DNA from: Candidatus Woesearchaeota archaeon
GTDB lineage: Archaea; Nanobdellota; Nanobdellia; Woesearchaeales; WJKL01
Assembly (NCBI GenBank): GCA_019322535.1
Contig: JAHWIM010000080.1
Span: 1 to 15,926, forward strand
Length of the DNA stretch: 15,926 nt
Direction: 5' to 3'
Below the pieces are notes generated by a model. That model was not told the DNA's origin. It made no database searches and saw only the letters and a program-made list of their open reading frames with translations. A program made the position numbers and the translations under genes. Positions 8,891-15,060 of this stretch are shown here, piece after piece; positions within the stretch are counted from its first letter, which is position 1; the number at the start of each line of letters is the position of its first letter.

Positions 8891-9984
8891 TGCTCTAACT
8901 CCTTAGTTAGTTCTAAAACCAATTTTTTATCAGGAATCAAATCAAATTCAAATGCAATTTTAGAAACATAATATTGGATTACTTTATCAGAAAACTGAAA
9001 TTTGCCATCTTTTTTCTCAATCAAATCAACTAATAATAATCTATTAAGCAAATTATTTGTAACAGCACTGCTTCTGTAAATTGCTCTGCTAACTTCAGCT
9101 AACCTTAAGCTGCCTTTAGCAAGAACTTTTAAAATACTCCAAAGAAGAGTTTTACCTCTTGCTCTGTTTAAACTGTCATTCAAACTAATCTTTACAGAAT
9201 TTCTAATTAATCCAGTTTTACTCAAAACTTCAATAACAAATGCTTTCTCAACATTTTTAACTTCTTTATATCTGTTAGCAACAGCATAAACATAATAAGG
9301 AATTCCAGAAGTTAATCTGAACAATTTTTTAACATTATCAACTTTAGCAATCTTGTTTGCAAATTCAGCTGTTTCTTCTAAATCAAAACCAGAAACTTCT
9401 TCAATCTTAAAACCTAATTTTTTATTGATTTCTTTTGTTAGTACAACAGCAGAACCAGAAAGAACATAAGAAACATTATTAGATAAATTTTCTTTAAACA
9501 AAGAAATAACATCTTTAATCTGAGCAAAATTCTCTAGATCAAGAATCTTCCAAAATTCATCAATAACAACAATTTTGCATTGATTAGCAAATTTTAATGC
9601 ACTCTCAACTAATAATCTATGGTCAGGCTTTATTTTCTGCAGCTCATTATGAACTTTTGCAATCAATTCTCCTTTTTCAAAATCCTCTTTGGTAGAAAAC
9701 AAATATTCAATGTCCATAAATCTTGAATAATCTTTACCAGATTTCAAAGAAAAAGCAGCACTGCCAATAACCTCAACAGCAAAATTCTCAGGAGTTAAGC
9801 TCAGCTTTTCAAGATCAAGATACAAAGCTTGTTTTTTGCTAGAAATAAATTCTTTCAGAATAGCAGTTTTTCCAACATTCTTTAAGCCTGCAAGAATTAT
9901 CTTTTTCTCTTTTTTCAAGAGTTCTAAATAGTATTTTCTTCCTGTAAACAGCCTTTTCTGCTCTTCTGAATGCACTAAAACCAT
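8881..9984 (-). CDS. Archaeal AAA-type ATPase with C-terminal winged helix
   Basis: This 367-residue P-loop NTPase fits the archaeal ATPase family (PF01637-like). A FTGRKYYLELL start resembles the family's F-x-GR-x-x-E-L opening. Walker A is GLKNVGKT (33-40), Walker B is KIVVIDEF (137-144, Asp142-Glu143), and a sensor-1-like VLSGSAV lies at 174-180. Residues 275-335 look like a winged helix-turn-helix, followed by a helical tail. The general biochemistry is ATP hydrolysis; the partner is unknown. It is the first gene of the operon with two membrane proteins and a coiled-coil protein, and overlaps the next gene by 10 bp, so it may energise that complex. Transcription is likely controlled by the TACC-N4-GGTA palindromes between its TATA box and ATG. 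No strong SD precedes ATG 9984. Confidence 0.9.
   Translation of the reverse strand: MVLVHSEEQKRLFTGRKYYLELLKKEKKIILAGLKNVGKTAILKEFISSKKQALYLDLEKLSLTPENFAVEVIGSAAFSLKSGKDYSRFMDIEYLFSTKEDFEKGELIAKVHNELQKIKPDHRLLVESALKFANQCKIVVIDEFWKILDLENFAQIKDVISLFKENLSNNVSYVLSGSAVVLTKEINKKLGFKIEEVSGFDLEETAEFANKIAKVDNVKKLFRLTSGIPYYVYAVANRYKEVKNVEKAFVIEVLSKTGLIRNSVKISLNDSLNRARGKTLLWSILKVLAKGSLRLAEVSRAIYRSSAVTNNLLNRLLLVDLIEKKDGKFQFSDKVIQYYVSKIAFEFDLIPDKKLVLELTKELEQWK
8899..8904 (-). promoter_or_regulatory. Ribosome binding site AAGGAG inside the ATPase gene
   Basis: AAGGAG on the minus strand ends 8 nt before ATG 8890. It supports the 10-bp overlapping start of the polytopic membrane protein. Confidence 0.7.
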
Positions 9985-9986
9985 TT

Positions 9987-10016
9987 TACCAGCTGGTATT
10001 TATACCATATGGTATA
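9987..10016. promoter_or_regulatory. Paired palindromic operators at the ATPase start
   Basis: Two perfect palindromes sit 16 bp apart: TACCAGCTGGTA (9987-9998) and TATACCATATGGTATA (10001-10016). The junction itself reads GGTATTTATACC, also near-palindromic. They lie between the ATPase TATA box and its ATG, covering the expected transcription start near 10000, which is the position for a repressor. The cognate regulator is not identifiable. Confidence 0.7.
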
Positions 10017-10020
10017 ATTC

Positions 10021-10030
10021 ATATTTAAAT
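10021..10030 (-). promoter_or_regulatory. TATA box of the ATPase operon
   Basis: The minus strand reads ATTTAAATAT centred near 10026. Archaeal initiation about 26 nt downstream would fall near 10000, leaving a leader of roughly 16 nt before ATG 9984 and placing both palindromic operators just downstream of the TATA box. Confidence 0.5.
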
Positions 10031-10041
10031 CTTTGTTTTAA

Positions 10042-10108
10042 CGTGCTAAAAAGGACTGTGCTCTTTTTGGGGGCGGAAATATTAGAACTTCCATCGCACA
10101 GTCCCACG
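10042..10108. ncRNA. G/C-rich hairpin, candidate structured RNA
   Basis: A perfect 9-bp inverted repeat, GGACTGTGC (10053-10061) and GCACAGTCC (10096-10104), encloses 34 nt with a smaller GGAA/TTCC helix. An outer CGTG (10042-10045)/CACG (10105-10108) pair extends it across a 7-nt bulge. The segment is far richer in G and C than the surrounding intergenic DNA. On the minus strand the stem is followed by TTTTT, like an intrinsic terminator or the 3' end of a small RNA. It is too short for a tRNA and has no C/D boxes. Strand and identity are unresolved. Confidence 0.45.
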
Positions 10109-10122
10109 CACAAATAATATGA

Positions 10123-10151
10123 ATACCAATCGGTATATATACCAATTAATA
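10123..10151. promoter_or_regulatory. Second operator pair of the TACC-N4-GGTA type
   Basis: TACCAATCGGTA (10124-10135) is followed 16 bp later by a half-degenerate TACCAATTAATA (10140-10151). The junction GGTATATATACC (10132-10143) is a perfect palindrome. Spacing and order match the pair at 9987-10016. Confidence 0.55.
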
Positions 10152-10174
10152 TGTTCACCTCTTGTCTTCTAAAA

Positions 10175-10207
10175 TATACCTAAAATTCTTTTGTTTATTT
10201 AGGTATA
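10175..10207. repeat. Inverted repeat TATACCTAAA / TTTAGGTATA
   Basis: Two perfect 10-bp arms (10175-10184 and 10198-10207) are separated by 13 bp. The outer ends carry the same ATACC/GGTAT half-sites as the neighbouring operators, so this may be a widely spaced operator rather than an RNA hairpin. Confidence 0.55.
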
Positions 10208-10209
10208 CT

Positions 10210-10257
10210 AACCAAATGGATTTATAACCCTAATGAATACATACCAAATGGTATACC
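10210..10257. promoter_or_regulatory. Distal operator sites and an internal TATA-like element
   Basis: AACCAAATGGAT (10210-10221) and TACCAAATGGTA (10242-10253) share the ACCAAATGG core and start 32 bp apart, twice the 16-bp step of the other pairs. GGTATACC (10250-10257) abuts the second. Between them TTTATAA (10221-10227) could act as a TATA box, on the minus strand giving a transcript that would run through the hairpin at 10042-10108. Confidence 0.45.
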
Positions 10258-10347
10258 TCATATAAAAACTTTTCGATTAGAATTAACAACGCGAGTGAAA
10301 CGAGCACGCACTAGCACAAATTAAATTATTTAGGATAATAGAACTAT
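10258..10347. other. Rest of the intergenic gap between eL33 and the operators
   Basis: No gene is visible. A short G/C-rich patch at 10290-10318 (GCGAGTGAAACGAGC followed by ACGCAC) stands out from AT-rich flanks. CACGCAC also occurs at 10105-10111 beside the hairpin. No clear terminator for eL33 is seen. Confidence 0.4.
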
Positions 10348-10602
10348 TTACTCAATCTTAACTTTGCTTCCAATAGCTTGTCCAGGCATTCCTGTTTCAA
10401 ATATTGCTCTTACAGCACCTTTATTGCCGTGAACAGAAGAAATCTTTCCTTTTAACTCTTTGCCAGCAGGACTAGTCCAAACAACCTTTTTTCCAACTAA
10501 TCCTTTAGCTTTTTCTTTATCATAACCACTAACAGAAATAACCATTTGATTATCTTTCTGTGTATGTCTCCCACGTCTAAAATTGACAATTATCCCTTCC
10601 AT
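10348..10602 (-). CDS. rpl35ae: Ribosomal protein eL33 (L35Ae)
   Basis: An 84-residue protein of the archaeal/eukaryal large-subunit family L35Ae (eL33), which has no bacterial counterpart. Diagnostic stretches are NFRRGRHTQ near the N-terminus, VGKKVVWTSPAGKELKGKI (36-54), VHGNKGAVRAIF (58-69) and GMPGQAIGSKVKI at the end; family length is about 85-90. I choose ATG 10602 rather than the TTG five codons upstream because homologues begin at the equivalent of MEGIIVNFRR and because a TATA box centred about 26 nt upstream puts transcription start at this ATG. It lies 54 bp after a gene of the deoxynucleotide cluster but has its own promoter. Confidence 0.95.
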   Translation of the reverse strand: MEGIIVNFRRGRHTQKDNQMVISVSGYDKEKAKGLVGKKVVWTSPAGKELKGKISSVHGNKGAVRAIFETGMPGQAIGSKVKIE

Positions 10603-10623
10603 AGTGTGCAGAAACAATAGGGG

Positions 10624-10632
10624 ATTTATAAA
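10624..10632 (-). promoter_or_regulatory. TATA box of eL33; predicted leaderless transcript
   Basis: The minus strand reads AACCTTTATAAAT, with TTTATAAA centred near 10628. That is 26 nt before ATG 10602, the classical archaeal TATA-to-start distance, so the mRNA probably begins at or within a few bases of the start codon. Confidence 0.6.
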
Positions 10633-10656
10633 GGTTATGATTCAATATCTATAGAA

Positions 10657-11157
10657 TCAAGCAGCTTTTTCTGCTAGTATTTCTTTTTCAGCTTCAACTT
10701 TATCTTCTTCTCTTGATTCTATTTCTTTTATTATTTTTATCCTTCTTCTCATTCTTTTTAAAAGCCTTAGATAAATAGGAATAACATTTTTCATACCATC
10801 ATAATCAAGATTCAAAAAAACTTCATTCCAATATCCTTTTATCATTCCTTTTCCAAATTCTAATCCATCTATAAGATTTTTCATTTCTTTGTCATGAGGA
10901 TAGAATACTCCATGGATTAATCTAGAATGCTTTATAAACTGATTTATATGATTAGCAAATCTTCTTTTTACACTTTTTGCACTAATTACTTCTTTTTTTA
11001 TCTTAGCAGTGTCTTTATCTGTTTCGAGTATTCTTTCAATTCTATAAATGAGATTTTCTTCGTAAACAATTGCATGTAATGCAATACGACTTCTTTTATT
11101 TATCCTTTTTATCTCTCTATCTACTTTTCTAAAGAATATTCTAGAAATCCAACTCAT
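10657..11157 (-). CDS. Small basic helical protein, unknown
   Basis: Unrecognised 166-residue protein, almost entirely helical. It is basic along most of its length (FFRKVDREIKRINKRSR at 8-24, LKRMRRRIKIIK at 133-144) with an acidic, Ala/Glu-rich tail from about 147. There are no Cys motifs, signal peptide or clear membrane segment. Its ATG overlaps the stop of the dCMP deaminase gene (ATGA, 11154-11157), so it is translated from the same mRNA. The charge pattern could suit nucleic-acid or ribosome binding, but nothing more specific can be said. Confidence 0.8.
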   Translation of the reverse strand: MSWISRIFFRKVDREIKRINKRSRIALHAIVYEENLIYRIERILETDKDTAKIKKEVISAKSVKRRFANHINQFIKHSRLIHGVFYPHDKEMKNLIDGLEFGKGMIKGYWNEVFLNLDYDGMKNVIPIYLRLLKRMRRRIKIIKEIESREEDKVEAEKEILAEKAA

Positions 11158-11681
11158 TTTTCAGAAAAAACATCAAAATCAACATTATGTTGACCAAATA
11201 AAACCTCTTTTAATTTTTCTTTGCATAGATCCAATTGCTCAACTTCAACACCAGCTTCTTTAAACAAAGCCATGGATAACTGAGATTCTTCTTTATCATA
11301 TTCTCTTTTGTAAACAACTCTTTTGATGTTATAAGCAAGTAAATTCTTTGCGCAAGTAGGACAAGGAAAAACAGTTGTATAAAGAATAGCACCTTTATGA
11401 ATTCCTCTGCTTAGATTAGCAAGAGCATTCATCTCTGCATGTACACCTATACATTTTCCAACATTAAAAGCTTCTCTATAACTCACTCCTTTGTTTTCTT
11501 TACTGCAGCCAACATCAAGACAATTTTTTTTAATACCAACAGGAGAGCCATTATAACCTGTTCCAATTATCCTGTTATCAAGAACAATAACACACCCAGC
11601 CCTAACATGATGACAGCTTGCTCTAGTAGAAGCTAGAACAGCAATTGCCATAAAATATTCATCCCAACTAGGTCTTTGCAT
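11154..11681 (-). CDS. Deoxycytidylate (dCMP) deaminase
   Basis: A zinc enzyme of the cytidine/deoxycytidylate deaminase fold, expected to convert dCMP to dUMP, the precursor for thymidylate. From ATG 11681 it is 175 residues. The N-terminal RPSWDEYFMAIA and TGYNGSP (41-47) are typical of dCMP deaminases. The catalytic HAE motif (81-83) and PCPTC (106-110) supply His81, Cys107 and Cys110 as zinc ligands and Glu83 as proton shuttle. Extra Cys/His residues at 54-81 probably form the second metal site known in this family. A TTG start 12 codons upstream is possible but lies too close to the TATA box; ATG 11681 aligns with the family start. It follows nrdG and precedes the small basic protein with an ATGA overlap. 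Confidence 0.93.
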   Translation of the reverse strand: MQRPSWDEYFMAIAVLASTRASCHHVRAGCVIVLDNRIIGTGYNGSPVGIKKNCLDVGCSKENKGVSYREAFNVGKCIGVHAEMNALANLSRGIHKGAILYTTVFPCPTCAKNLLAYNIKRVVYKREYDKEESQLSMALFKEAGVEVEQLDLCKEKLKEVLFGQHNVDFDVFSEK

Positions 11682-11719
11682 TTTTTGCCCCCAATCATTA
11701 AACAAAGATAGAATCAACT

Positions 11720-11729
11720 ATAAATATTT
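11720..11729 (-). promoter_or_regulatory. Candidate TATA box for dCMP deaminase
   Basis: The minus strand reads AATATTTATA centred near 11724, 43 nt before ATG 11681. Initiation about 26 nt downstream leaves a leader of roughly 17 nt containing GGGGGC as a weak ribosome site. Read-through from nrdG is also likely. Confidence 0.4.
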
Positions 11730-11731
11730 TT

Positions 11732-12436
11732 TCAAATATTCTTTATTTCTATAGCTTCAAAATAAGGCCTTACAGTATCAGAAAACTCTTCTAATTCTTT
11801 TTGACTATAAGGCTGAACATTTTTCAAGCTTTCATTAATCAAAGCTCTAGTGTTTCTAAACTGCTGAATGCAAAATCTTTCACTTCCTTTTAACCATTGA
11901 CCAATCTTAAGAAAATCTTCTTTCTTCAATAAACCAGGAACAGCTGTTGTCCTAAATTCATATATAATTCCACTTTTCATAATTAGATCAACACTTTTCT
12001 GAATAGCTTCTTTGTCAACATTAACTCCAACAACTTCTGAATATTTCTCCAAAGGAGCTTTAATGTCCATAGCAACATAATCAATCAGCTTATTCTGAAT
12101 CAAATACTGCAGTGTTTCAGGATTTGTTCCATTTGTATCAATTTTAACTAAAAAACCTTCTTTCTTCAATTCATAAATAAACTTATATAAATCAGGATAA
12201 AGAGTAGGTTCTCCTCCAGTTATGCAGACACCATCTATCCATTTTTTCTTGCCCTTAAGCTGCTTCAAAACCCTCTCAACATCAATATCCTTACTCTTGT
12301 CAAACCCCAAAACTAATTCAGGATTATGGCAAAAGCCGCATCTAAAATTACAGCCGCCTAAGAAAACAACAGAAGCAATATGAGGAGGATAATCAATCAA
12401 AGAAGTCTTCTGCAAACCTTTTATAGAGATGTTCAT
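11732..12436 (-). CDS. nrdG: Anaerobic ribonucleotide reductase activating enzyme (radical SAM)
   Basis: A 234-residue radical SAM protein that would use a 4Fe-4S cluster and S-adenosylmethionine to install the glycyl radical on NrdD. The cluster motif CNFRCGFC gives Cys29, Cys33 and Cys36 (CX3CX2C), and ITGGEPT (72-78) is the SAM-binding GGE motif. The opening GLQKTSLIDYPPHIASVVFLGGC matches the archaeal/bacterial NrdG-like subfamily (TIGR02495-type), which is longer than the compact E. coli NrdG. ATG 12436 overlaps the stop of the glutaredoxin-like gene (ATGA), so the order nrdD, reductant, nrdG forms one operon. The nrdD partner next door makes this assignment firm. Confidence 0.93.
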   Translation of the reverse strand: MNISIKGLQKTSLIDYPPHIASVVFLGGCNFRCGFCHNPELVLGFDKSKDIDVERVLKQLKGKKKWIDGVCITGGEPTLYPDLYKFIYELKKEGFLVKIDTNGTNPETLQYLIQNKLIDYVAMDIKAPLEKYSEVVGVNVDKEAIQKSVDLIMKSGIIYEFRTTAVPGLLKKEDFLKIGQWLKGSERFCIQQFRNTRALINESLKNVQPYSQKELEEFSDTVRPYFEAIEIKNI

Positions 12437-12696
12437 TTTACATCTGTCAAGCTCTTGTTCTCAACAACTCTCTTAACTTCTTCTAAATCATGAGCAGTAC
12501 TTACCACCTCTCCTTTATCATCAAAGAAAATCACAGTTGGAACACTACTAACATTATATTTTCTTGCTTGCTCTAAACCTTCAGGAGTTATAGCATCAAC
12601 AACTTCTCCTTCAACACCAATATCTTTCATAGATTCTTTTAGAGCATTGCATTTAGGACACATTGGTGTAGAAAATAACTTGTAGTTTTTAATCAT
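12433..12696 (-). CDS. Glutaredoxin/thioredoxin-like reductant (NrdH-like role)
   Basis: An 87-residue thioredoxin-fold protein. The active site is TPMCPKC with Cys13 and Cys16; the cis-proline loop is SSVPT (Pro53), followed by strand VIFFDD. Size and motif match small glutaredoxin-like proteins. Sitting between nrdD and nrdG, it probably supplies reducing equivalents to the reductase, although many class III enzymes use formate instead. ATG 12696 is preferred over a TTG four codons upstream; a GGGCGG stretch lies just before it, 18 bp after the nrdD stop. It overlaps nrdG by 4 bp. Confidence 0.88.
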   Translation of the reverse strand: MIKNYKLFSTPMCPKCNALKESMKDIGVEGEVVDAITPEGLEQARKYNVSSVPTVIFFDDKGEVVSTAHDLEEVKRVVENKSLTDVK

Positions 12697-12714
12697 TTTT
12701 CCGCCCAAATTTAA

Positions 12715-14988
12715 TTAAGTTTCAACTAATATTTTTTCCTGCTGTTCAAGACTTTTCTGAATCTTTGTCTTGAACTCATGCTTCATTGTTTTAGGTTCAC
12801 TGTATTCTAATCTATCTTTAAACTCTTCTACTTTTCCAGCATTCCAATTCTGCACAGGCCTATAATAACCTACTATTCTGCTGTAAACTTCTGTATCTTC
12901 TCCGCATGTAGGGCATTTAAATTTCTCTCCCCTTATATAACCGTGTTTTTTACAAATACTAAAAGTAGGAGTTATTGAAAAGTAAGGCAATCTTGTATTG
13001 TAAGCAATCTTCTTAACTAATCTTTTACAGCTTTCACCATCTACTAATCTTTCTCCTAAGAATGTGTGAAACATTGTTCCTCCTGTGTACAATGGCTGTA
13101 TGTCATTTTGATGTTCCAGAGCTTCAATTGCATCATCAGTATAATCAACAGGCAGTGCTGTAGAGTTTGTTAAATAAGGCTCTTTTTCTCCAGAACAATA
13201 AATATCAGGATACATCTCTTTATCTAATTTAGCAAACCTATAGGCTGTGGATTCAGCAGGAGTTGCTTCTAAATTATACAAATTACCTGTTTCTTGCTGG
13301 ATTTTTTTAATCTGCTCTCTCATAACTTTCATAACTTCAATTGTAAACTCTTTTCCTTCTTTTGTCTGAATGCCTTTTCCTAAGAAATTCATGCAGCATT
13401 CATGCATTCCGCATAATCCAATTGTGCTAAAGTGATTGTTAAATGTTCCAAGATATCTTTTGGTGAAAGGCATTAGCCCGTTTTTTAAATTTCTTTCAAT
13501 AACCTTTCTTTTAATCTCAAGAGCATTTTTAGATAAAGTTATATAATATTCTAGTTTGTCAAAGAGTTCTTTTTTATCCTTAGCTTCATATCCTAATCTA
13601 TTCATGTTTATTGTCATAACACCAATGCTGCCAGTTGAATCACCAGGGCCCCACATGCTTCCAGGCCTGTTCATAAGCTCATCTTGATCCAGATTTAATC
13701 TGCAGCACATTGCTCTAATAGAAGAAGGATCTAAATTACTTCCAACATAATTCTGGAAATAAGGCATCCCATATTTTGCAGTTAACTCAAACAACAATTT
13801 TGAGTTCTCACTATCCCAATCAAAATCTTTTGTTAAATTATAAGTAGGAATTGGGAATGAAAATACTCTTCCATTAGCATCTCCATCTATCATGACTTCA
13901 ATAAAAGCCTTATTAATAATATCCATTTCTTTCTGGCAATCACCATAAGTAAAATCTTGTTCTTTTCCACCAACAATTGCTGCCTGGTCTTTCATATCTT
14001 CTGGAACAGTCCAGTCAAAAGTTAAGTTAGAAAAAGGATACTGGCTTCCCCATCTTGAAGGGATATTTAAGCTAAATACCAATTGCTGCATGCATTGTTT
14101 AATTTGTTTATACTCCATTTTGTCTGTTTTAATATATGGAGCTAATAAAGTATCAACAGAACTAAATGCCTGTGCTCCTGCAAATTCCATCTGCAAGCAG
14201 CCAATATAATTAACCATCTGATGCACTAATGTGCCCATATGCTTTGCTGGCTTGCAGTCAACTTTGTTTGGAACTCCTCCAAACCCCAATAATATCAAAT
14301 TCTTTAAACTCCAGCCAGCGCAGTAGCCAATAACACCATGGCTTAAATCATGAATATGAAAATATCCTTTTTTGTGGGCATCTGCAATCTCAGATGTATA
14401 CATTTCAGTTAAATTATAATTCTTCATTACTTCTCCTGCAGTATAAAGCAGTAATCCAGAAAAAGAAAAAGCTTCATTACTGTTTTCTTTAACCTGCCAA
14501 TCTAACCTGTCAATATAATTTTTAATTGTATTTTTAACATTAACAAACGTATTTTTGCTTTCTCTTAATTTGTTATGCTGATCTCTGTAAAGGATATAAG
14601 TCTTAGCTGTTTTTGCATGCCCTTCATCAATCAAAACCTTTTCAACAATGTCCTGAACATTTTCTACACCAGGAACTTTTCCTTTAAAATCCTTATTAAG
14701 CTTTTCAACCACTAATCCGCTTAATCTTTCTGCTTCAGTTCTATCTTTTCCACCAACAGCTTCAGCTGCTTTAAAAATTACAGTAGTTATTTTTTCTTTA
14801 TCAAAATCAACTATCTTATTATCTCTTTTTCTTATTTTAGAAACAGCATCAGTAATTTCTACTCTTTCATATGTTGTAAATCGTTTTCCACATCCACCAC
14901 ATTCTCTTCTTCTTCTGTTAACCTCATAATCAGAACTTCCACGTTTATCTATGACTTTTGTTTCTGAACTGCAAAAGGGGCATTTCAT
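12715..14988 (-). CDS. nrdD: Class III ribonucleotide reductase with N-terminal NrdR-type zinc ribbon and ATP-cone
   Basis: A 757-residue oxygen-sensitive enzyme that reduces ribonucleotides to deoxyribonucleotides with a glycyl radical. Residues 1-46 are a near-exact NrdR zinc ribbon: Cys3, Cys6, Cys30, Cys33, the basic RRRREC and KRFTTYERVE. Residues 48-138 are an ATP-cone (allosteric nucleotide site). The catalytic NrdD domain follows: GYCAGWSLKN (Cys223, candidate thiyl cysteine), LCGMHECCMNF (525-535), GGTMFHTFLGERL (636-648). The C-terminal zinc site is Cys679, His682, Cys692, Cys695, and the radical loop is SRIVGYYRP with Gly707. NrdR is normally a free-standing repressor; its fusion here is unusual. 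ATG 14988 follows a strong SD, AAGGTGAT. First gene of the operon with the reductant and nrdG. Confidence 0.95.
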   Translation of the reverse strand: MKCPFCSSETKVIDKRGSSDYEVNRRRRECGGCGKRFTTYERVEITDAVSKIRKRDNKIVDFDKEKITTVIFKAAEAVGGKDRTEAERLSGLVVEKLNKDFKGKVPGVENVQDIVEKVLIDEGHAKTAKTYILYRDQHNKLRESKNTFVNVKNTIKNYIDRLDWQVKENSNEAFSFSGLLLYTAGEVMKNYNLTEMYTSEIADAHKKGYFHIHDLSHGVIGYCAGWSLKNLILLGFGGVPNKVDCKPAKHMGTLVHQMVNYIGCLQMEFAGAQAFSSVDTLLAPYIKTDKMEYKQIKQCMQQLVFSLNIPSRWGSQYPFSNLTFDWTVPEDMKDQAAIVGGKEQDFTYGDCQKEMDIINKAFIEVMIDGDANGRVFSFPIPTYNLTKDFDWDSENSKLLFELTAKYGMPYFQNYVGSNLDPSSIRAMCCRLNLDQDELMNRPGSMWGPGDSTGSIGVMTINMNRLGYEAKDKKELFDKLEYYITLSKNALEIKRKVIERNLKNGLMPFTKRYLGTFNNHFSTIGLCGMHECCMNFLGKGIQTKEGKEFTIEVMKVMREQIKKIQQETGNLYNLEATPAESTAYRFAKLDKEMYPDIYCSGEKEPYLTNSTALPVDYTDDAIEALEHQNDIQPLYTGGTMFHTFLGERLVDGESCKRLVKKIAYNTRLPYFSITPTFSICKKHGYIRGEKFKCPTCGEDTEVYSRIVGYYRPVQNWNAGKVEEFKDRLEYSEPKTMKHEFKTKIQKSLEQQEKILVET

Positions 14989-14994
14989 TTATAA

Positions 14995-15002
14995 ATCACC
15001 TT
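14995..15002 (-). promoter_or_regulatory. Ribosome binding site AAGGTGAT of nrdD
   Basis: The minus strand reads AAGGTGAT, ending 6 nt before ATG 14988, an excellent match to the archaeal anti-SD. It fixes the start so that the zinc ribbon is included. Confidence 0.75.
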
Positions 15003-15039
15003 CTTGAATAACAACATAAACCGCAACCCACTTACAAAC

Positions 15040-15055
15040 ATACAATATATTGTGT
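15040..15055. promoter_or_regulatory. NrdR-box-like palindrome A, at the predicted nrdD transcription start
   Basis: ATACAATATATTGTGT matches 15 of 16 positions of the bacterial NrdR box as I recall it (acaCwAtATaTwGtgt). The core ACAATATATTGT is a perfect palindrome. It is centred 18 bp downstream of the TATA box, so a bound protein would block initiation. Confidence 0.65.
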
Positions 15056-15060
15056 CCTTT

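Noticed and set aside
8881..9984. The ATPase as an integrase, transposition or Cdc6/Orc1 replication protein
   Set aside because: It has a P-loop and winged helix but none of the Orc1/Cdc6 signature motifs that I can recognise, and there are no transposase, terminal repeats or target duplications nearby.
9995..10006. GGTATAAATACC on the minus strand as the ATPase TATA box
   Set aside because: It would place transcription start inside the coding region; the ATTTAAATAT element at 10021-10030 has the right distance, and this sequence is better read as the junction of two operators.
10053..10104. The G/C-rich hairpin as a tRNA
   Set aside because: Only about 52 nt lie between the stem ends, and no GGTTCRANNCC T-arm or anticodon arm can be drawn on either strand.
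10603..10617. TTG start giving an 89-residue eL33
   Set aside because: The family start aligns with ATG 10602, and the TATA box is too close to the TTG for normal initiation.
11682..11717. TTG start giving a 187-residue dCMP deaminase
   Set aside because: The extra 12 residues have no family counterpart and begin only a few bases from the TATA box; ATG 11681 aligns with the usual start.
12697..12708. TTG start giving a 91-residue reductant
   Set aside because: The alternative start would place the GGGCGG stretch inside the coding region, and ATG 12696 matches the usual N-terminus length of small thioredoxin-fold proteins.
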